Source of the DNA: an uncultured Paracoccaceae bacterium
GTDB taxonomy: Bacteria > Pseudomonadota > Alphaproteobacteria > Rhodobacterales > Rhodobacteraceae
Direction of reading: 5' to 3'
Assembly: GCA_947503965.1 (NCBI GenBank)
Contig: CANNFU010000002.1
Coordinates: 62,001-126,000, forward strand
DNA length: 64,000 nt
Below are positions 46,150 to 54,701 of the stretch, piece by piece. Numbering within the stretch: position 1 is the first letter of the stretch; the number at the start of each line of letters is the position of its first letter. A program made the translations under genes and the position numbers. The notes under the pieces were generated by a model. That model saw only the letters and a program-made list of their open reading frames with translations. It had not been told where the DNA came from and ran no database searches.

Positions 46150-46604
46150 GGCGGGCAGACACCCACACGCTGGCAATGCCTGATCCGCGCGATCATCCAA
46201 TCTGTCGGTCGCTCGATCAACAGCGCCGGTGCGGATTGGCGCATGAGCATCGTCAGACAAGTGTTTCCGATCATATAGTATTGCCCTTGCTGATACCGAA
46301 CCGGCGCAACAAACGGCGTATTCTTGTCAACGACAACCCGCCCTTGGGCGTTTGGGAACGGGTCCAACATAGGCCAGAACCCAGGCGTAATTTCAAAGGA
46401 CAGCGATTGATCCGGCGCACGCGGGCCCAGAATGACACCGTTGAAAACACCATCCTCACTGATCTGCCCCATGGCAATCATATGCTCCGCCGTATTTGGC
46501 AGCACTGCAAGATCATCAAATGATGGGATGTAACAGCGGATCACCAACGCTGCCTGCGGGAAGATAATCCCGCAAATCACCCCGATAAGCACAACAAAAC
46601 GCAT
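46146..46604 (-). CDS. Exported protein of unknown function
   Basis: A 152-residue protein with an N-terminal hydrophobic segment (FVVLIGVICGIIFPQAALVI) that is a signal peptide or anchor, followed by a hydrophilic domain with four cysteines near the C-terminus and middle (RCYIPSF, GNTCLTML, RHCQRVGVCPP). I recognise no family. ATG 46604 with AAGGGG seven bases upstream is chosen over the ATG two codons earlier. Confidence 0.6.
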   Translation of the reverse strand: MRFVVLIGVICGIIFPQAALVIRCYIPSFDDLAVLPNTAEHMIAMGQISEDGVFNGVILGPRAPDQSLSFEITPGFWPMLDPFPNAQGRVVVDKNTPFVAPVRYQQGQYYMIGNTCLTMLMRQSAPALLIERPTDWMIARIRHCQRVGVCPP

Positions 46605-46734
46605 GTCCATACCCCTTCGATATCCAGTGTTATGACGGTGGTGGCAGGCCATTCCTTGGCGCAGATGTCGAAATCTTACATGACAAAAAGTAAATACCCT
46701 TCACATAAACGCGAGAATCGCGTATGTTAATGGT

Positions 46735-47154
46735 ATGAACATAGCATCTAACATAGATTTCGAACTCGACCGTCTGCGCAAGCTGGCTTGGCGGATGGAC
46801 GCAATTATCACGATCCCCGGTACGCGCATTTGCGTGGGTCTGGACAACTTTGTTGGCCTGATCCCGGTCGTGGGTGACCTTCTGACAGCCTTGCCGGGGC
46901 TGTGGATGATCAATCAGGCGCGCAAATTGGGCGCCTCACCCGGCACGCTCGCCTATATGGTGCTCAACACCGCCTTTGACACCGCGATCGGCATGATCCC
47001 GGTTGTCGGCGACATCTTCGACATGTTTTATTGCGCAAATATTCGCAACTACAACGCTTTAGAGCGCAATCTTAACGAAAAAGCCGCCCGCGCCAAAACG
47101 GTGCGGACGGCCCAAAAATCGGTCGATTGGGTGAAACCCACGCTGGTGGGTTAG
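46735..47154 (+). CDS. DUF4112 domain protein
   Basis: A 139-residue protein with two repeated membrane-associated motifs, [18 protein letters not shown] and [19 protein letters not shown], diagnostic of DUF4112. Function unknown. Its stop codon overlaps that of ndk on the other strand within a perfect hairpin. Confidence 0.86.
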   Translation: MNIASNIDFELDRLRKLAWRMDAIITIPGTRICVGLDNFVGLIPVVGDLLTALPGLWMINQARKLGASPGTLAYMVLNTAFDTAIGMIPVVGDIFDMFYCANIRNYNALERNLNEKAARAKTVRTAQKSVDWVKPTLVG

Positions 47155-47162
47155 CCCACCAG
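47143..47162. terminator. Perfect hairpin whose loop holds the stop codons of two convergent genes
   Basis: CTGGTGGG (47143-47150), loop TTAG (47151-47154), CCCACCAG (47155-47162). The loop is TAG for DUF4112 on the plus strand and TAA for ndk on the minus strand, so both proteins end in Leu-Val-Gly. There is no T-run on either side; it may act as a bidirectional processing or pausing element. Confidence 0.5.
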
Positions 47163-47573
47163 TTCCAGACCGGAGAAGAAGAACGCGATCTCTTCGGCGG
47201 CTGTCTCAGGCGCGTCAGAGCCGTGAACCGAGTTTTCACCGATCGACAGTGCAAATTCCTTGCGGATCGTGCCGGGGGCTGCATCCGCAGGGTTCGTCGC
47301 ACCCATCACTTCACGGTTCTTGGCAATCGCGTCTTCGCCTTCCAGCACCTGCACGACAATCGGTTCGGAAATCATGAATTCGCAAAGCTCGTCAAAAAAC
47401 GGACGCTCCTTATGAACACCGTAGAACTGCTGCGCTTGTGCCAGCGTCAATTGGATACGCTTTGAGGCGATAATGCGCAGGCCGGCCTCTTCGAACTTGG
47501 CGGCGATCTGGCCGGTCAGGTTCCGCTTGGTCGCGTCGGGTTTGATAATTGAAAATGTACGCTGGATCGCCAT
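47151..47573 (-). CDS. ndk: Nucleoside-diphosphate kinase
   Basis: A 140-residue enzyme balancing NTP pools. The start [19 protein letters not shown] is typical, as is [17 protein letters not shown]. The phosphorylated histidine is in [13 protein letters not shown]. Length and all key residues are standard. Confidence 0.96.
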   Translation of the reverse strand: MAIQRTFSIIKPDATKRNLTGQIAAKFEEAGLRIIASKRIQLTLAQAQQFYGVHKERPFFDELCEFMISEPIVVQVLEGEDAIAKNREVMGATNPADAAPGTIRKEFALSIGENSVHGSDAPETAAEEIAFFFSGLELVG

Positions 47574-47684
47574 GTTTTCAGGTCTTTCCTTGTAAGGGTT
47601 AATCTTTGCCCGCCCCCTAGCACGGCCCCAAACAAGTGAAAAGGGGCTTTGCGCGGCCCATGTCGGGGGTCTAGCCTGCAGTCC

Positions 47685-48995
47685 ATGTGGCAGCTTTTAT
47701 TCCATCCTGTGTTTGGGCGTCTCTTCGCAGCACAGGTCGTGGCGTTGCTGGGCACCGGGCTTCTTACGGTCGCACTTGGCCTGCTCGCCTACGATCTTGC
47801 GGGTGCCGCCGCTGGTGCTGTGCTTGGAACGGCTTACGCGATCAAGATGATCGCGTATGTGGGCCTGTCGCCCGTCGCCGGCGCACTGGTGGCGAACATG
47901 CCGCGCAAACCGGTCCTGATCGGGGCTGATCTGATCCGCGCCGGTGTGGCACTCTTTCTGCCATTCATCACCGAAATCTGGCAGATCTACCTTGCGATAT
48001 TCCTGCTTCAAACGGCGTCTGCCACCTTCACCCCCACCTTTCAGGCGACCATCCCTGATGTGCTGGAGGATGAAGACGACTATTCCAAAGCCCTCTCGCT
48101 CTCACGTCTGGCCTATGACACTGAAAACCTGATCAGTCCGGCACTCGCGGGTATTCTGCTGCTGATAATGAGCTATCACTGGCTTTTCGGCGGTACCGTT
48201 ATCGGCTTTGCCTTGTCCGCCTTGCTGGTATGGGTCACAACACTGCCCTTGCGCAAACGCGGTAAGGACCGCCCCTTTCGTGAAAGGCTGACGCGTGGCA
48301 TGCGCATCTACCTGGCCACACCTCGGTTGCGGGGGCTGCTTGCGCTCACTCTGACAGCGGCAGCCGCCAGCGCCTTTGTCATCGTCAACACCGTCGTTAT
48401 CGTGCGCGACGGTTATGGCGGCACAGACGGCGATGTCGCCCTCGCCCTGGCCGCGTTCGGCGGCGGTTCCATGCTCGCCGCGCTCGCCCTGCCCGGCCTC
48501 CTGAAACGGCGCAGCGACCGACCCGTGATGATCAGCGGCGCGCTATTGCTGACCGCGCTGATGGTCGCGCAGGCCTTCATCACTCCTGATTGGACCACCT
48601 TCCTGATCCTCTGGCTGCTGACCGGCATTGGCTATTCCACTACGCTGACACCGCAAGGGCGGCTTCTGCGGCGGTCAGCCCATAGCGATGACCGGCCCGC
48701 CGTCTTCACCGCACAATTCGCCCTGTCGCACGCGTGCTGGCTGGTGACCTACCCGCTGGCAGGCAGCGCAATGACCGCCCTTGGCGCAGGTCCGACGCTC
48801 GGCATCCTCGGCGTCCTGGGCGGTATCGGGGTTGGCGCCGCATGGGTGCTCTGGCCCGAAGGCGACCCGATCATCGTGCCCCACACCCATCCCGATCTGC
48901 CCCCGGATCACCCGCATCTGCAAGGCGGCGGGCAACAGCATGCACATGCGCTGATCATCGACGATGAACACCACGCATGGCCCACCAACGGCTGA
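47685..48995 (+). CDS. MFS transporter with histidine-rich C-terminal tail
   Basis: A 436-residue permease with about 12 transmembrane helices (start [19 protein letters not shown]). The fold resembles DHA3-type exporters (enterobactin/macrolide exporter-like). After the last helix a 45-residue tail carries many histidines ([15 protein letters not shown], then QQHAHALII and DDEHHAW), which could bind metal ions. Substrate unknown; the tail makes a metal or metal-chelate exporter plausible. Confidence 0.85.
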   Translation: MWQLLFHPVFGRLFAAQVVALLGTGLLTVALGLLAYDLAGAAAGAVLGTAYAIKMIAYVGLSPVAGALVANMPRKPVLIGADLIRAGVALFLPFITEIWQIYLAIFLLQTASATFTPTFQATIPDVLEDEDDYSKALSLSRLAYDTENLISPALAGILLLIMSYHWLFGGTVIGFALSALLVWVTTLPLRKRGKDRPFRERLTRGMRIYLATPRLRGLLALTLTAAAASAFVIVNTVVIVRDGYGGTDGDVALALAAFGGGSMLAALALPGLLKRRSDRPVMISGALLLTALMVAQAFITPDWTTFLILWLLTGIGYSTTLTPQGRLLRRSAHSDDRPAVFTAQFALSHACWLVTYPLAGSAMTALGAGPTLGILGVLGGIGVGAAWVLWPEGDPIIVPHTHPDLPPDHPHLQGGGQQHAHALIIDDEHHAWPTNG

Positions 48996-49114
48996 CAGGC
49001 CAACCCTCAATGCAGCAAAGCCTGCATCCCACAGCGGGCCCGCACTGACCCTAATCGCACCTGTACCGACACACGTCCATCACCTTCGCCCCACGGCGTC
49101 ACCAACTCCCAAAG

Positions 49115-49465
49115 TCAGATCAACGCCATCCGCTCCGCCCGCTCCGGATCCGGAAACGGCCGATAAAGCCCCGTATCCACCTCCCCCACCATTTGATGGA
49201 CAGTCGTATATAGACGCTCCACCGTTTCATCCCCGGTTCCGGTAAAACGAAACGCCTGATCCAGCTGGGTCATGTCGCGCAACTCGATCTCCAGCAGGAA
49301 ATCCCGGGCCCTTGGCGCACCAAACCCAAGTTTCCTGCGGCACAGCCGCCACGATTGGATCACCCCGTTTTGCTGCAGATGATCCATCCACGCCGCAACC
49401 GCGACCGCAAAGGCAACCGCCTTGGCATTGTCAGCCAGATCGATCGAACAGTGATAAAGATTCAT
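49115..49465 (-). CDS. Hypothetical protein, DUF6614-like
   Basis: A 116-residue soluble protein (MNLYHCSIDLADNAKAVAF, then WRLCRRKLGFGAP and DFLLEIELRDMTQLDQAF, ending VDTGLYRPFPDPERAERMAL). I recall this pattern from a conserved Rhodobacterales family (DUF6614). Predicted ferredoxin-like alpha/beta fold; function unknown. Confidence 0.7.
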   Translation of the reverse strand: MNLYHCSIDLADNAKAVAFAVAVAAWMDHLQQNGVIQSWRLCRRKLGFGAPRARDFLLEIELRDMTQLDQAFRFTGTGDETVERLYTTVHQMVGEVDTGLYRPFPDPERAERMALI

Positions 49466-49585
49466 GATGGCACCCTGCAAAAAGCCCGCTGACAACACCG
49501 TCGCAAATCAGAGTTTCAAAAAGGTTAGCACCGTCACAAGGTGCAGCGATTGACCCCGCAGCATTCCTCAAGCATAGCGCTCCAC

Positions 49586-51439
49586 ATGCTCAAGATTTCA
49601 GACATCACCTATTCCGTCGAAGGCCGCACACTGGTCGAACACGCGACCGTCACCATCCCGACCGGTCACAAGGTCGGCCTTGTGGGCCGTAACGGGTCCG
49701 GCAAGACGACGCTCTTCCGGGTGATCCGGGGGGAAATGGTGCTCGACACCGGCTCAGTCAGCATTCCCAAAGGCTGGAAGATCGGCGGCGTCAGCCAGGA
49801 GGTGCCGGGAAACGAGGTCTCGCTGATCAACACCGTCCTGCGCGCTGACACGGAACGCGAGGCGCTCTTGGCCGAGGCGGATACCGCCACCGACCCCACC
49901 CGCATCGCAGAGGTCCAGACCCGGCTCGCCGATATCGACGCCTGGTCGGCCGAGGCGCGGGCGGCCACCATCCTGCGCGGGCTTGGCTTTACCAATGACG
50001 AACAGAAAATGCCCTGCTCCGCCTTTTCCGGCGGTTGGCGGATGCGCGTGGCGCTGGCCGCCGTCCTGTTCTCCGAACCCGACCTCTTGCTGCTGGACGA
50101 ACCCACAAACTACCTCGACCTCGAAGGCGCGCTCTGGCTCGAGGCGTATCTCGTCAAATACCCCCACACCGTGCTGATCGTCAGCCATGACCGGGAACTG
50201 CTCAACCGCTCCGTCGGTGGCATACTACACCTCGAAGACAAGGGGCTGACCTACTACACCGGCCCCTATGACAGCTTCGCCAGACAGCGGGCGGCGAAAC
50301 GCGCGGTGCAGGCGGCCGCGGCCAAGAAACAGGACGCCCAGCGCGCCCACCTGCAATCCTTCGTGGACCGGTTCAAGGCCAAGGCGTCCAAGGCCAAGCA
50401 GGCCCAATCCCGCGTCAAGATGCTGGAAAAGATGGAAACCATCCGCGCGCCAGAAGACGCCGCGCGCACCGTATTCACCTTTCCTGAACCCGAAGAACTC
50501 TCACCCCCGATCATCGCCACGGAAGGCGCCGCTGTTGGCTATGGCAACCACATCGTGCTGCACGATCTGAACCTGCGCATCGATCAGGACGACCGGATCG
50601 CGCTCCTTGGGCGCAACGGCGAAGGCAAATCAACACTGTCGAAAATGCTGTCCGACCGGCTGCCCGTCGCACGCGGTAAAATGGTCCGCTCCAACAAACT
50701 GCGCATCGGGTTCTTTGCTCAGCATCAGGTCGAGGAACTGCGTGTCGAGGAAACCCCACTCGACCACCTCTTCCGCGAACGACCGAACGAAGGGCAGGCC
50801 AAACTTCGCGCGCGGCTGGCCGGCTTTGGGCTTGGTGCAGACCAGGCAGAAACCGCCGTCGGGCGGCTCTCCGGCGGACAAAAGGCGCGTCTGTCGCTGC
50901 TGCTGGCCACCCTGCCTGCGCCGCATCTTCTGATCCTCGACGAACCTACAAACCACCTTGATATCGAAAGCCGCGAGGCATTGGTCGAAGCACTCACCGC
51001 CTATTCCGGTGCGGTCATCCTTGTCAGCCACGACATGCACCTGTTGTCGATGGTCGCCGACCGGCTCTGGCTGGTCAAGGACGGGCATGTGACGCCCTAT
51101 GACGACGATCTGCAATCCTACCGCAAGATGTTGCTGACCCCGGACAAGCCCGCCGAAAAAGACAAACCGCAACCGGCCAAGGCGGCAAAACCCAGCCGCG
51201 ACCAGATCCTCGGCCTGCGGGCAGACGTGCGCAAGAACGAAGAGCGGGTCAACAAAATCAACGACATGCGCGACAAACTTGCCAAGAAACTCGCCGACCC
51301 CGCACTCTACGAGGACGGCAAGGCAGGCGAGCTTGCGACATGGAACAAGAAATATGCCGAAGTCATGGACGGTCTGGAACGGGCCGAAGCAATGTGGATG
51401 GCCTCACTTGAAAAACTCGAAAAGGCCGAAACAGCCTGA
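49586..51439 (+). CDS. ABC-F family ATPase
   Basis: A 617-residue protein with two ABC domains and no membrane part. Walker A motifs: GRNGSGKTT and GRNGEGKST; signatures FSGGWRMRVALA and LSGGQKARLSL; Walker B LLLLDEPTNYLD and LLILDEPTNHLD. The inter-domain linker is basic (VDRFKAKASKAKQAQSRVK), and a C-terminal coiled coil spans about 550-617. ABC-F proteins act on the ribosome; this one fits the Uup/YheS-like group. ATG 49586 fits the domain start. Confidence 0.9.
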   Translation: MLKISDITYSVEGRTLVEHATVTIPTGHKVGLVGRNGSGKTTLFRVIRGEMVLDTGSVSIPKGWKIGGVSQEVPGNEVSLINTVLRADTEREALLAEADTATDPTRIAEVQTRLADIDAWSAEARAATILRGLGFTNDEQKMPCSAFSGGWRMRVALAAVLFSEPDLLLLDEPTNYLDLEGALWLEAYLVKYPHTVLIVSHDRELLNRSVGGILHLEDKGLTYYTGPYDSFARQRAAKRAVQAAAAKKQDAQRAHLQSFVDRFKAKASKAKQAQSRVKMLEKMETIRAPEDAARTVFTFPEPEELSPPIIATEGAAVGYGNHIVLHDLNLRIDQDDRIALLGRNGEGKSTLSKMLSDRLPVARGKMVRSNKLRIGFFAQHQVEELRVEETPLDHLFRERPNEGQAKLRARLAGFGLGADQAETAVGRLSGGQKARLSLLLATLPAPHLLILDEPTNHLDIESREALVEALTAYSGAVILVSHDMHLLSMVADRLWLVKDGHVTPYDDDLQSYRKMLLTPDKPAEKDKPQPAKAAKPSRDQILGLRADVRKNEERVNKINDMRDKLAKKLADPALYEDGKAGELATWNKKYAEVMDGLERAEAMWMASLEKLEKAETA

Positions 51440-51442
51440 CCC

Positions 51443-51498
51443 GCTTCTTTCTTCCCGAAATACTCCCGCCGGAGGCGTCAAATTTCTAGAATTTTGAC
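51443..51498. repeat. Intergenic repeat copy plus 22-bp near-palindrome upstream of marC
   Basis: 51443-51464 resembles the element at 41481-41502 (GCTTCTTT...AAATACT), followed by the hairpin CTCC-CGCC-GGAG. Next is 51477-51498, a 22-bp near-perfect palindrome centred on TTCTAGAA (arms GTCAAATTTCT / AGAATTTTGAC, one mismatch). It could terminate the ABC-F transcript or be an operator for marC, which starts 24 bp later. Confidence 0.5.
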
Positions 51499-51522
51499 CC
51501 ACCCCCTGTCAGACAGAATGCC

Positions 51523-52152
51523 ATGACCGAACTCCCTGCTCTCATCGCCGCCTTCACCACGATGTTCATCATCATCGACCCGCCCGGCCTTGCCCCTGTG
51601 TTCATCGCACTGACCCAGGGCATGACAGCCGCCCAACGGCGGGCCATCGCAATCCGGGCTTGCATTGTCTCTGCGGCCCTGATGATCCTCTTTTTGTTCC
51701 TGGGTGAAACGGTTCTGGGTTTCATCGGGATCTCGATGGATGCGTTCCGCATCGCGGGTGGCATCCTGTTGTTCCTGACCGCTCTCGACATGCTGTTCCA
51801 GCGCCGCCAGGCCCGGCGCGAAGATAGCGCCGCCGAAGGTCAGGCCGAACACCATGACGATCCGTCCGTCTTCCCCCTCGCCCTGCCCCTGATTGTCGGG
51901 CCCGGGGCGATCACCACCATCATCCTGCTGGCAGGCGAAGCGCAGGGCGCGGCCGATTTCGGGGCGATCACGGGGGTATTGATGGCCGTCTTGCTCATCG
52001 TGTTTCTCGCCTTTCTCGCTGCCCCTTCGATTGAAAGGGCGCTTGGCAAGACCGGTCTGAACATTGTCACACGCCTGCTTGGCATGCTGCTTGCCGCGCT
52101 GGCCATTCAATTCGTGCTCGATGGGCTCAGGGGTTTCGGGATCGGCGGCTAG
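51523..52152 (+). CDS. MarC-family integral membrane protein
   Basis: A 209-residue protein with six transmembrane helices. Typical MarC features: FIIIDPPGLAPVFIALT near the start and PLALPLIVGPGAITTIILL in the middle. The two Pro-Gly-containing repeats are an internal duplication. Transport substrate unknown. A polar loop (RRQARREDSAAEGQAEHHD) separates the halves. Confidence 0.9.
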   Translation: MTELPALIAAFTTMFIIIDPPGLAPVFIALTQGMTAAQRRAIAIRACIVSAALMILFLFLGETVLGFIGISMDAFRIAGGILLFLTALDMLFQRRQARREDSAAEGQAEHHDDPSVFPLALPLIVGPGAITTIILLAGEAQGAADFGAITGVLMAVLLIVFLAFLAAPSIERALGKTGLNIVTRLLGMLLAALAIQFVLDGLRGFGIGG

Positions 52153-52168
52153 CGCCTATATCAGCATC

Positions 52169-52747
52169 ATGAGCACAGATCAGATCATGCAACTGACCTA
52201 CCTTGTCCTTTTGGGCGCCGCGATCGGTGGTTCTGCCATCGTCGCCGGCCGGAACAATATGGGCAAGATGGCGCAACAGGCGGCCATTTGGGCGCTGATC
52301 TTTATCGGCATCATAGGTGCCTACGGGCTTTGGGAGGATATCAGCGGTGACATCGCGGCCCGCCAGACCGTCATCGATGACGGACAGGTGTCTGTGCCGC
52401 GCAGCCCTGACGGCCATTATTACCTGACCCTTGATGTAAATGACGTCCCCGTGCGCTTTGTCGTCGATACCGGGGCAAGCCAGATCGTGCTCAGCCAGCA
52501 GGACGCGCGCCAGATTGGGATCGCGCCTGACAGCCTGAACTATTTCGGCTCAGCCCAGACAGCCAATGGCGTGGTACGAACCGCGCCGGTGCAGATTGAC
52601 ACGATAGCACTGGGTCCCCTGCAAGATCGCAACATCGCGGCAGTGGTCAATGGCGGCGCGATGGACGAATCCCTGCTTGGCATGACGTATCTGGGGTTGT
52701 TTGACCGGATTGAAATCAGCAACAACGAATTGATCCTGACACGATGA
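52169..52747 (+). CDS. Membrane-anchored retropepsin-like aspartic protease
   Basis: A 192-residue protein of the TIGR02281 type: two N-terminal transmembrane helices (YLVLLGAAIGGSAIVAG and AAIWALIFIGIIGAYGLW), then a periplasmic domain with the catalytic FVVDTGASQIVLS. One such domain must dimerise to be active. It starts 17 bp after marC. Its end overlaps a tiny lipoprotein gene (ATGATGA). Confidence 0.86.
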   Translation: MSTDQIMQLTYLVLLGAAIGGSAIVAGRNNMGKMAQQAAIWALIFIGIIGAYGLWEDISGDIAARQTVIDDGQVSVPRSPDGHYYLTLDVNDVPVRFVVDTGASQIVLSQQDARQIGIAPDSLNYFGSAQTANGVVRTAPVQIDTIALGPLQDRNIAAVVNGGAMDESLLGMTYLGLFDRIEISNNELILTR

Positions 52748-52854
52748 TGCGACTGCTTCCCATCCTGATACTTTTGGCGGCCTGTACGCCTGCGCCCACC
52801 GAACTGCCCGACGATTTTGATCCGACCTTTCAGTTCTTCACGGCACCTCAATAA
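52744..52854 (+). CDS. Very small lipoprotein (36 residues)
   Basis: Begins MMRLLPILILLAAC with a clear lipobox LAAC, cysteine at residue 14, leaving a mature peptide of 23 residues (TPAPTELPDDFDPTFQFF onwards). The start overlaps the protease stop in ATGATGA, indicating translational coupling. It has no known domain. Its TAA is immediately followed by the stop of the convergent hydrolase. Confidence 0.6.
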   Translation: MMRLLPILILLAACTPAPTELPDDFDPTFQFFTAPQ

Positions 52855-53712
52855 TCAGGCGATCAGATCCGCCCAGATGGCGCGGCTGCTGGGTGCGAAT
52901 GGCGCAATATGGCCAATCTCCGGCAAGGCATAATCCGCCGGATCAACCGATAGCTGCGTCTTGTCCGCCCCGCGATAAAACGACATCAGCCGCCAGACGT
53001 TTTCGGGGGGGATCAGGACATCATCCTTGATTGCCACCACCTTGACCGGGGCTTGCACGCCCGTCCAGTCAGGCATTGGCAAGGCATCCCCCATATCGCG
53101 GGCAAAGAACCCGCGCGATGTACACCAGCGGCGCCACTGCCAGAACACACCTGCCGGGATATCATTGCCAAAGCCCAGCCGCTTGCCCGGCATATACCCC
53201 GCCAGAAGGGTCGCTGGCGGACCGACAGCATACCAATAGGCCGCCGCGTAAAGCCGGTAAGGGTACGGATGCCAGGTCACATGCGCTGGGCCAGAGGCCA
53301 CGGCAATCACCCGATCAATCTGATCGAGATCCTTTTGAAACGGCAGCATCATACCGCCCAGCGAATGGCCGATGACCCATAATGGTACCTCTGCCACAAG
53401 CGCCCGCACATGATCGCGCGCCGCCTGCTGGTCATGCACGCCCCAATCCACCATTGTCGCGTTCGAGGCCTTCATCGGCCCGCGCGCCGACGCACCGAAA
53501 TCGCGATAATCGAATGTGAAACAGGCAATGTTGCGCACCTCGGCCAACCATCTGGCGAAGGCTTCGTAGTAGCGTTGCGGCACGCCGGTCGCACCGTTCA
53601 GCACGGCCACAGCATGTGGGCGCATCATGGTGCCATAGAAACGCCCCCGCAGCTTGTATCCTCCGGAATAGAACCACTGATCCTCGTATCCGATACCCGC
53701 ATGTATATTCAT
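52855..53712 (-). CDS. Alpha/beta hydrolase (serine esterase-like)
   Basis: A 285-residue hydrolase with nucleophile elbow WVIGHSLGGMMLP and a C-terminal LPEIGHIAPF that can supply the histidine. ATG 53712 opens MNIHAGIGYEDQWFYSGGYK. It is divergent from a TetR regulator with two tandem palindromes between them, so it is probably that regulator's target. Confidence 0.85.
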   Translation of the reverse strand: MNIHAGIGYEDQWFYSGGYKLRGRFYGTMMRPHAVAVLNGATGVPQRYYEAFARWLAEVRNIACFTFDYRDFGASARGPMKASNATMVDWGVHDQQAARDHVRALVAEVPLWVIGHSLGGMMLPFQKDLDQIDRVIAVASGPAHVTWHPYPYRLYAAAYWYAVGPPATLLAGYMPGKRLGFGNDIPAGVFWQWRRWCTSRGFFARDMGDALPMPDWTGVQAPVKVVAIKDDVLIPPENVWRLMSFYRGADKTQLSVDPADYALPEIGHIAPFAPSSRAIWADLIA

Positions 53713-53730
53713 GGTGTCATCTCCGCAGAA

Positions 53731-53772
53731 TAGACCGGTCGGTCCATTCACAGACCTAGACCAATCGGTCCA
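53731..53772. promoter_or_regulatory. Two tandem TetR-type operators TAGACC-N4-GGTCCA
   Basis: TAGACCGGTCGGTCCA (53731-53746) and TAGACCAATCGGTCCA (53757-53772), 26 bp apart centre to centre. Each is a near palindrome of TAGACC-N4-GGTCTA form, the same type as NemR operators. They fill the 80-bp gap between the divergent hydrolase and TetR genes. Confidence 0.8.
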
Positions 53773-53792
53773 ATCATGCAAGACTTCATTTC

Positions 53793-54335
53793 ATGATGGA
53801 TACGCGCACAAAGCTGGCGATCGAGGCAGGGTTCCTGTTTCAGCAAAAGGGCTACCACGGGGTCGGCATATCCGAGGTGCTGGAACGTGCGGGCGTGCCA
53901 AAAGGGTCGCTCTATCACCACTTCCCGAACGGCAAAGCCGACCTTGCCCTCGCCGCCGCCGAGATCGCCGCGACCGAGGTGCTGCGGATCATCGATGCAT
54001 CCTTCGATCAGGCCGGGAACTATGCGAACGGTGTCACGACGTTTTGCTATAAGCTGGCGAAATATTTTGACATCCACGAAGGCAAAATCGGCTGCCCGGT
54101 GTCCGCCACGCTACTCGGCGGCCCGGACAATGCCGCCTTCCGCGACGCCCTTAGCGGCATCTTCGCACGCTGGATGGGAAGGATTGCCGACTACGCGATG
54201 CAATTCGGCCAGTCGCAGCAAGAGGCCGAGCAGAGCGCCAAACGGCTGTTTTTGTCATTGGAAGGGTCATGGACACTGGCCCGTGCCAGGGGCGATTCAA
54301 ACGTGATCCGGCAATTACCTGGTTTGGTGTGTTAG
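53793..54335 (+). CDS. TetR/AcrR-family regulator
   Basis: A 180-residue regulator. The DNA-binding helix-turn-helix is VGISEVLERAGVPKGSLYHHFPNGKADLA at residues 24-52, read in parts. The C-terminal domain contains KIGCPVSATLLGG, a cysteine context seen in NemR/AcuR-like regulators that react with electrophiles. It probably controls the divergent hydrolase and itself. A second ATG one codon later is equally possible. Confidence 0.88.
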   Translation: MMDTRTKLAIEAGFLFQQKGYHGVGISEVLERAGVPKGSLYHHFPNGKADLALAAAEIAATEVLRIIDASFDQAGNYANGVTTFCYKLAKYFDIHEGKIGCPVSATLLGGPDNAAFRDALSGIFARWMGRIADYAMQFGQSQQEAEQSAKRLFLSLEGSWTLARARGDSNVIRQLPGLVC

Positions 54336-54700
54336 GTGGAGCGCGACAGCCAAGGGTAGTCTTTGTGGGAGTCCGGTTTCGGGACAAAACCCGACCTTGG
54401 ATTTTTCGCCTTCGCTGGCGCAGCGTTGCTTTGCACGTGCGACGCGTCAATTATTGCGCCGCAGCAGATTTCCCGATTGCGGTCATTCAAATGAGCAGAA
54501 ACCGCTGAAGCCCAAACCGTCATTTCGCTGCAGCTAGGACCGACAATTGAGGAGCGGACGAAACGAACCTTCATCTTCCCTGTACAAAGGTCTACTTGCC
54601 TCCGGTACGCCGGGCGAACGCGCTCATCTTGTCCGCTTCGCGGGGACACGGAGACGCGGAGCAATACGCCGCCCAGCATTGAGCGGCGGGTCAGAAGACT
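54336..54700. other. Non-coding, decayed region before the IS element
   Basis: About 365 bases without a convincing gene. Open frames here lack ribosome binding sites and recognisable products. It has small hairpins (for example TCGGG-ACAAAA-CCCGA near 54376). It is probably remnant or mobile-element-associated DNA. Confidence 0.55.
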
Positions 54701-54701
54701 A

